DNA from: Gymnopilus junonius
Lineage: Eukaryota > Basidiomycota > Agaricomycetes > Agaricales > Galerinaceae
Assembly (NCBI GenBank): GCA_015501075.1
Contig: JADNYJ010000022.1
Coordinates: 1-64,000 of the forward strand
Direction: 5' to 3'
DNA length: 64,000 nucleotides
Numbering within the stretch: the stretch's first letter is position 1; each line of letters begins with the position of its first letter. The notes below the pieces were generated by a model. The model searched no databases, was not told where the DNA came from, and was given only the letters and a program-made list of their open reading frames with translations. A program made the translations under genes and the position numbers. Below are positions 62,436 through 64,000 of this stretch, one piece after another.

Positions 62436-64000
62436 ATGACTAGCACGAAGAAGATATCTCCCAATCGCCGAAGGTCAATAGCAGTTACAAATCACAGCAG
62501 ACCTTCTCTGGTACCAAGGGGTAGAAGGAGAGCTCATAGCATTGTTCCGGGCACTGTGTTGAGTCCTTCAGCTAAAGCCCGTCGATCTCTAGTATGTTCT
62601 TTTAACTTATTCTACGTGGAATATTTCCGTCAATTCACTCGCGTTATGCAAGGCACCACGGAAGAGCATTTTGAAGGCTTTTGTAAACACATTGAGTGTG
62701 GATCCTTCGTCCCAGTCGACTTCGCAATCCCACCCCACAGCCCCTGACGATGGCGATATCACCCGTTCCATGGACATAACCCAGGATTTTACCCCTGCGG
62801 TCCACGATTATACCTCCAGGAAGTCGCTTAGTAGGCGCGTTAGTTGGGCTAACATTTCTCATGTCCGATTCTTCGACAAACGGAAGAGTAACCAAGGATC
62901 TTCACCTTCCTCGGTCCCCTCCAGCGACGATCAAGCAATTAAACAGAACTCAAACGAAAATGATTATCCCGGTCAGACATCTCGTCGTAGGCGTAGCTCT
63001 GCGCGATATTCCCTGGCTCAGAGCGAAGACATGGATTTAACATCAGTCACTCCAGGTACATTTGCGACTAGGGGTTCAGCAATTCTAGATGAAGAGTTCG
63101 ATTATGGTAGCGAAGGCGAAAACGAGGGAGATGATATGGATGTTACAGAGGCAGTAAGAGGAAATTTCTCTCGGAAGCGCTCGCTCTCAGTAGGCGGTGG
63201 TCGACCACTTCACAGCTAGAGTCTGGGCCCCACGAAGCCGACGAATCGCGTTCCGACGTAGGAAATAATTCAATGCAGTCCGTTTCCGAACAATCTGAAG
63301 GGTCATACATTATGGATTTTACTGTCCCACTTGGACAAACTTTGCGGCCGGCTGAGCAAGATGAAGCTTGGCTTGCTCTCAAGCAGGTAACACATTCAGG
63401 CGGTGATCCCTCTGAACCTGAGCTATCTTCTGAGGACGAACCGCACGATGACATGGATCTGGATGATGCTATGGTTCGTTTGAGGCGAGCTCGTGACTCC
63501 CTTTCGTTACACCCTGCTGAAACGGAGCAAATTGATGAAGCTCAAGATGATTCATTCACGAGCTCAGAAGACAGTTTTAATGACGATATTGACAATGGGA
63601 ACAGAACCTTGAATCTCAGCCAAGTAATGGGCCGAGTGAGCCTCGGACCCAATGCTCGAATGAGCTTTGGCCAGGATTCCAATATGGATGAGTCTGAAGT
63701 GTACGGTAACATTGTGGCTTCGACTCCACGTCCATCCTTGGCTGCCCTGTCTCAGTCCCCTGTCACTCGGTCAGAAGCACCTCAGGAGCCTCCTGCTTCG
63801 CAACTGCTAGATCATCTGTTTTCAAACCTCCTGAACAAGGTCCATCGAATCCTACCACTCCAACCACTCGGCGCACGGCCACTTCCAATTCTCGGCCTGG
63901 GTCACCATCGAAATCCAGTTCAGGCTCCTTAGCGACTTCTACGAATACTAAATCAAGGCCTTCCTTCACAGCAGCTTTCGCACCTCCTACTGCCCGTCCA
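62436..64000 (+). CDS. SPC105: Kinetochore scaffold SPC105/KNL1, N-terminal part (cut by window end)
   Basis: KNL1/Spc105 binds PP1 and, when phosphorylated by Mps1, the Bub1-Bub3 checkpoint complex. Exons are 62436-62591, 62653-63153, 63216-63769 and 63811 to beyond 64000. The protein starts MTSTKKISPNRRRSIAV. Across the first intron comes APRKSILKAFV, a SILK motif for PP1. SRRVSWANISHVRFF carries the RVxF-type motif. MELT-like repeats are MDITQD (62770), MDLTSV (63031), MDVTEA (63136) and MDFTVP (63312). The rest is acidic and Ser-rich (DEEFDYGSEGENEGDD). The 62-base intron 63154-63215 has GTAAGAG and ACAG ends; without it the frame breaks. The last part reads SSVFKPPEQGPSNPTTPTTR and FTAAFAPP, open to the window end. 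Confidence 0.9.

Noticed and set aside
63154..63215. An apparent 26-base micro-intron in SPC105 (63190-63215)
   Set aside because: A standard 62-base intron from GTAAGAG at 63154 with the same acceptor restores the same frame.

Overview
The window is a gene-dense piece of a filamentous fungal genome, almost certainly an agaricomycete basidiomycete. The evidence is many short introns of about 45-80 bases with GT/AG ends, proteins such as COX19, RIP1, NPL4, SPC105/KNL1, UGO1 and AP-3 sigma, and one decayed gene that looks like an agaricomycete lineage-restricted family. No rRNA, CRISPR array, transposase or viral gene was recognised. Most coding calls are spliced models built by hand from frame, splice signals and known family motifs, so exon edges are good but not proven.

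Layout, left to right: AP-3 sigma (+) runs towards MED6 (-), which shares a 177-base divergent promoter with an Nramp metal transporter (+). Next is a C2H2 zinc-finger factor (-), then a tRNA-Lys(CTT) gene. A heavily frameshifted pseudogene fills 8.0-11.3 kb. MCM5 (+), tRNA-Lys(TTT), tRNA-Thr(AGT) and COP9 signalosome subunit CSN6 follow. A STE20/FRAY-type kinase (-) and an SRPK-type kinase (+) are separated by about 2.2 kb with no convincing gene. From 25 to 37 kb lie a GPI-type chitin deacetylase, a SET/NAP histone chaperone, the SAC1 phosphoinositide phosphatase divergent from U2 snRNP A' (LEA1), a TMEM205-like membrane protein, the Rieske protein RIP1 and a secreted glycerophosphodiesterase.

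From 37 to 64 kb lie COX19, which is split over three small exons, a bZIP factor of the CYS-3/Met4-like type, NPL4, a NUDIX hydrolase, the mitochondrial fusion carrier UGO1, a large tricalbin, MTQ2 divergent from the cleavage-stimulation factor RNA15/CSTF2, a broken C2-domain (tricalbin-like) gene, uracil-DNA glycosylase, and a kinesin-6-like motor head-to-head with the kinetochore scaffold SPC105/KNL1, which is cut by the window end.

The content is mostly conserved housekeeping. Themes recur: DNA replication, repair and mitosis (MCM5, UNG1, kinesin, KNL1), mitochondria (RIP1, COX19, UGO1), and membrane contact or phosphoinositide biology (SAC1, tricalbin). I did not find a clear undescribed defence or biosynthetic system. 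The most unusual items are the decayed lineage-specific gene, the tricalbin-like relic, a tiny ORF that ends inside a tRNA gene, a GC-AG intron beside the MCM5 P-loop, and cell-cycle-type promoter boxes at mitotic and repair genes.
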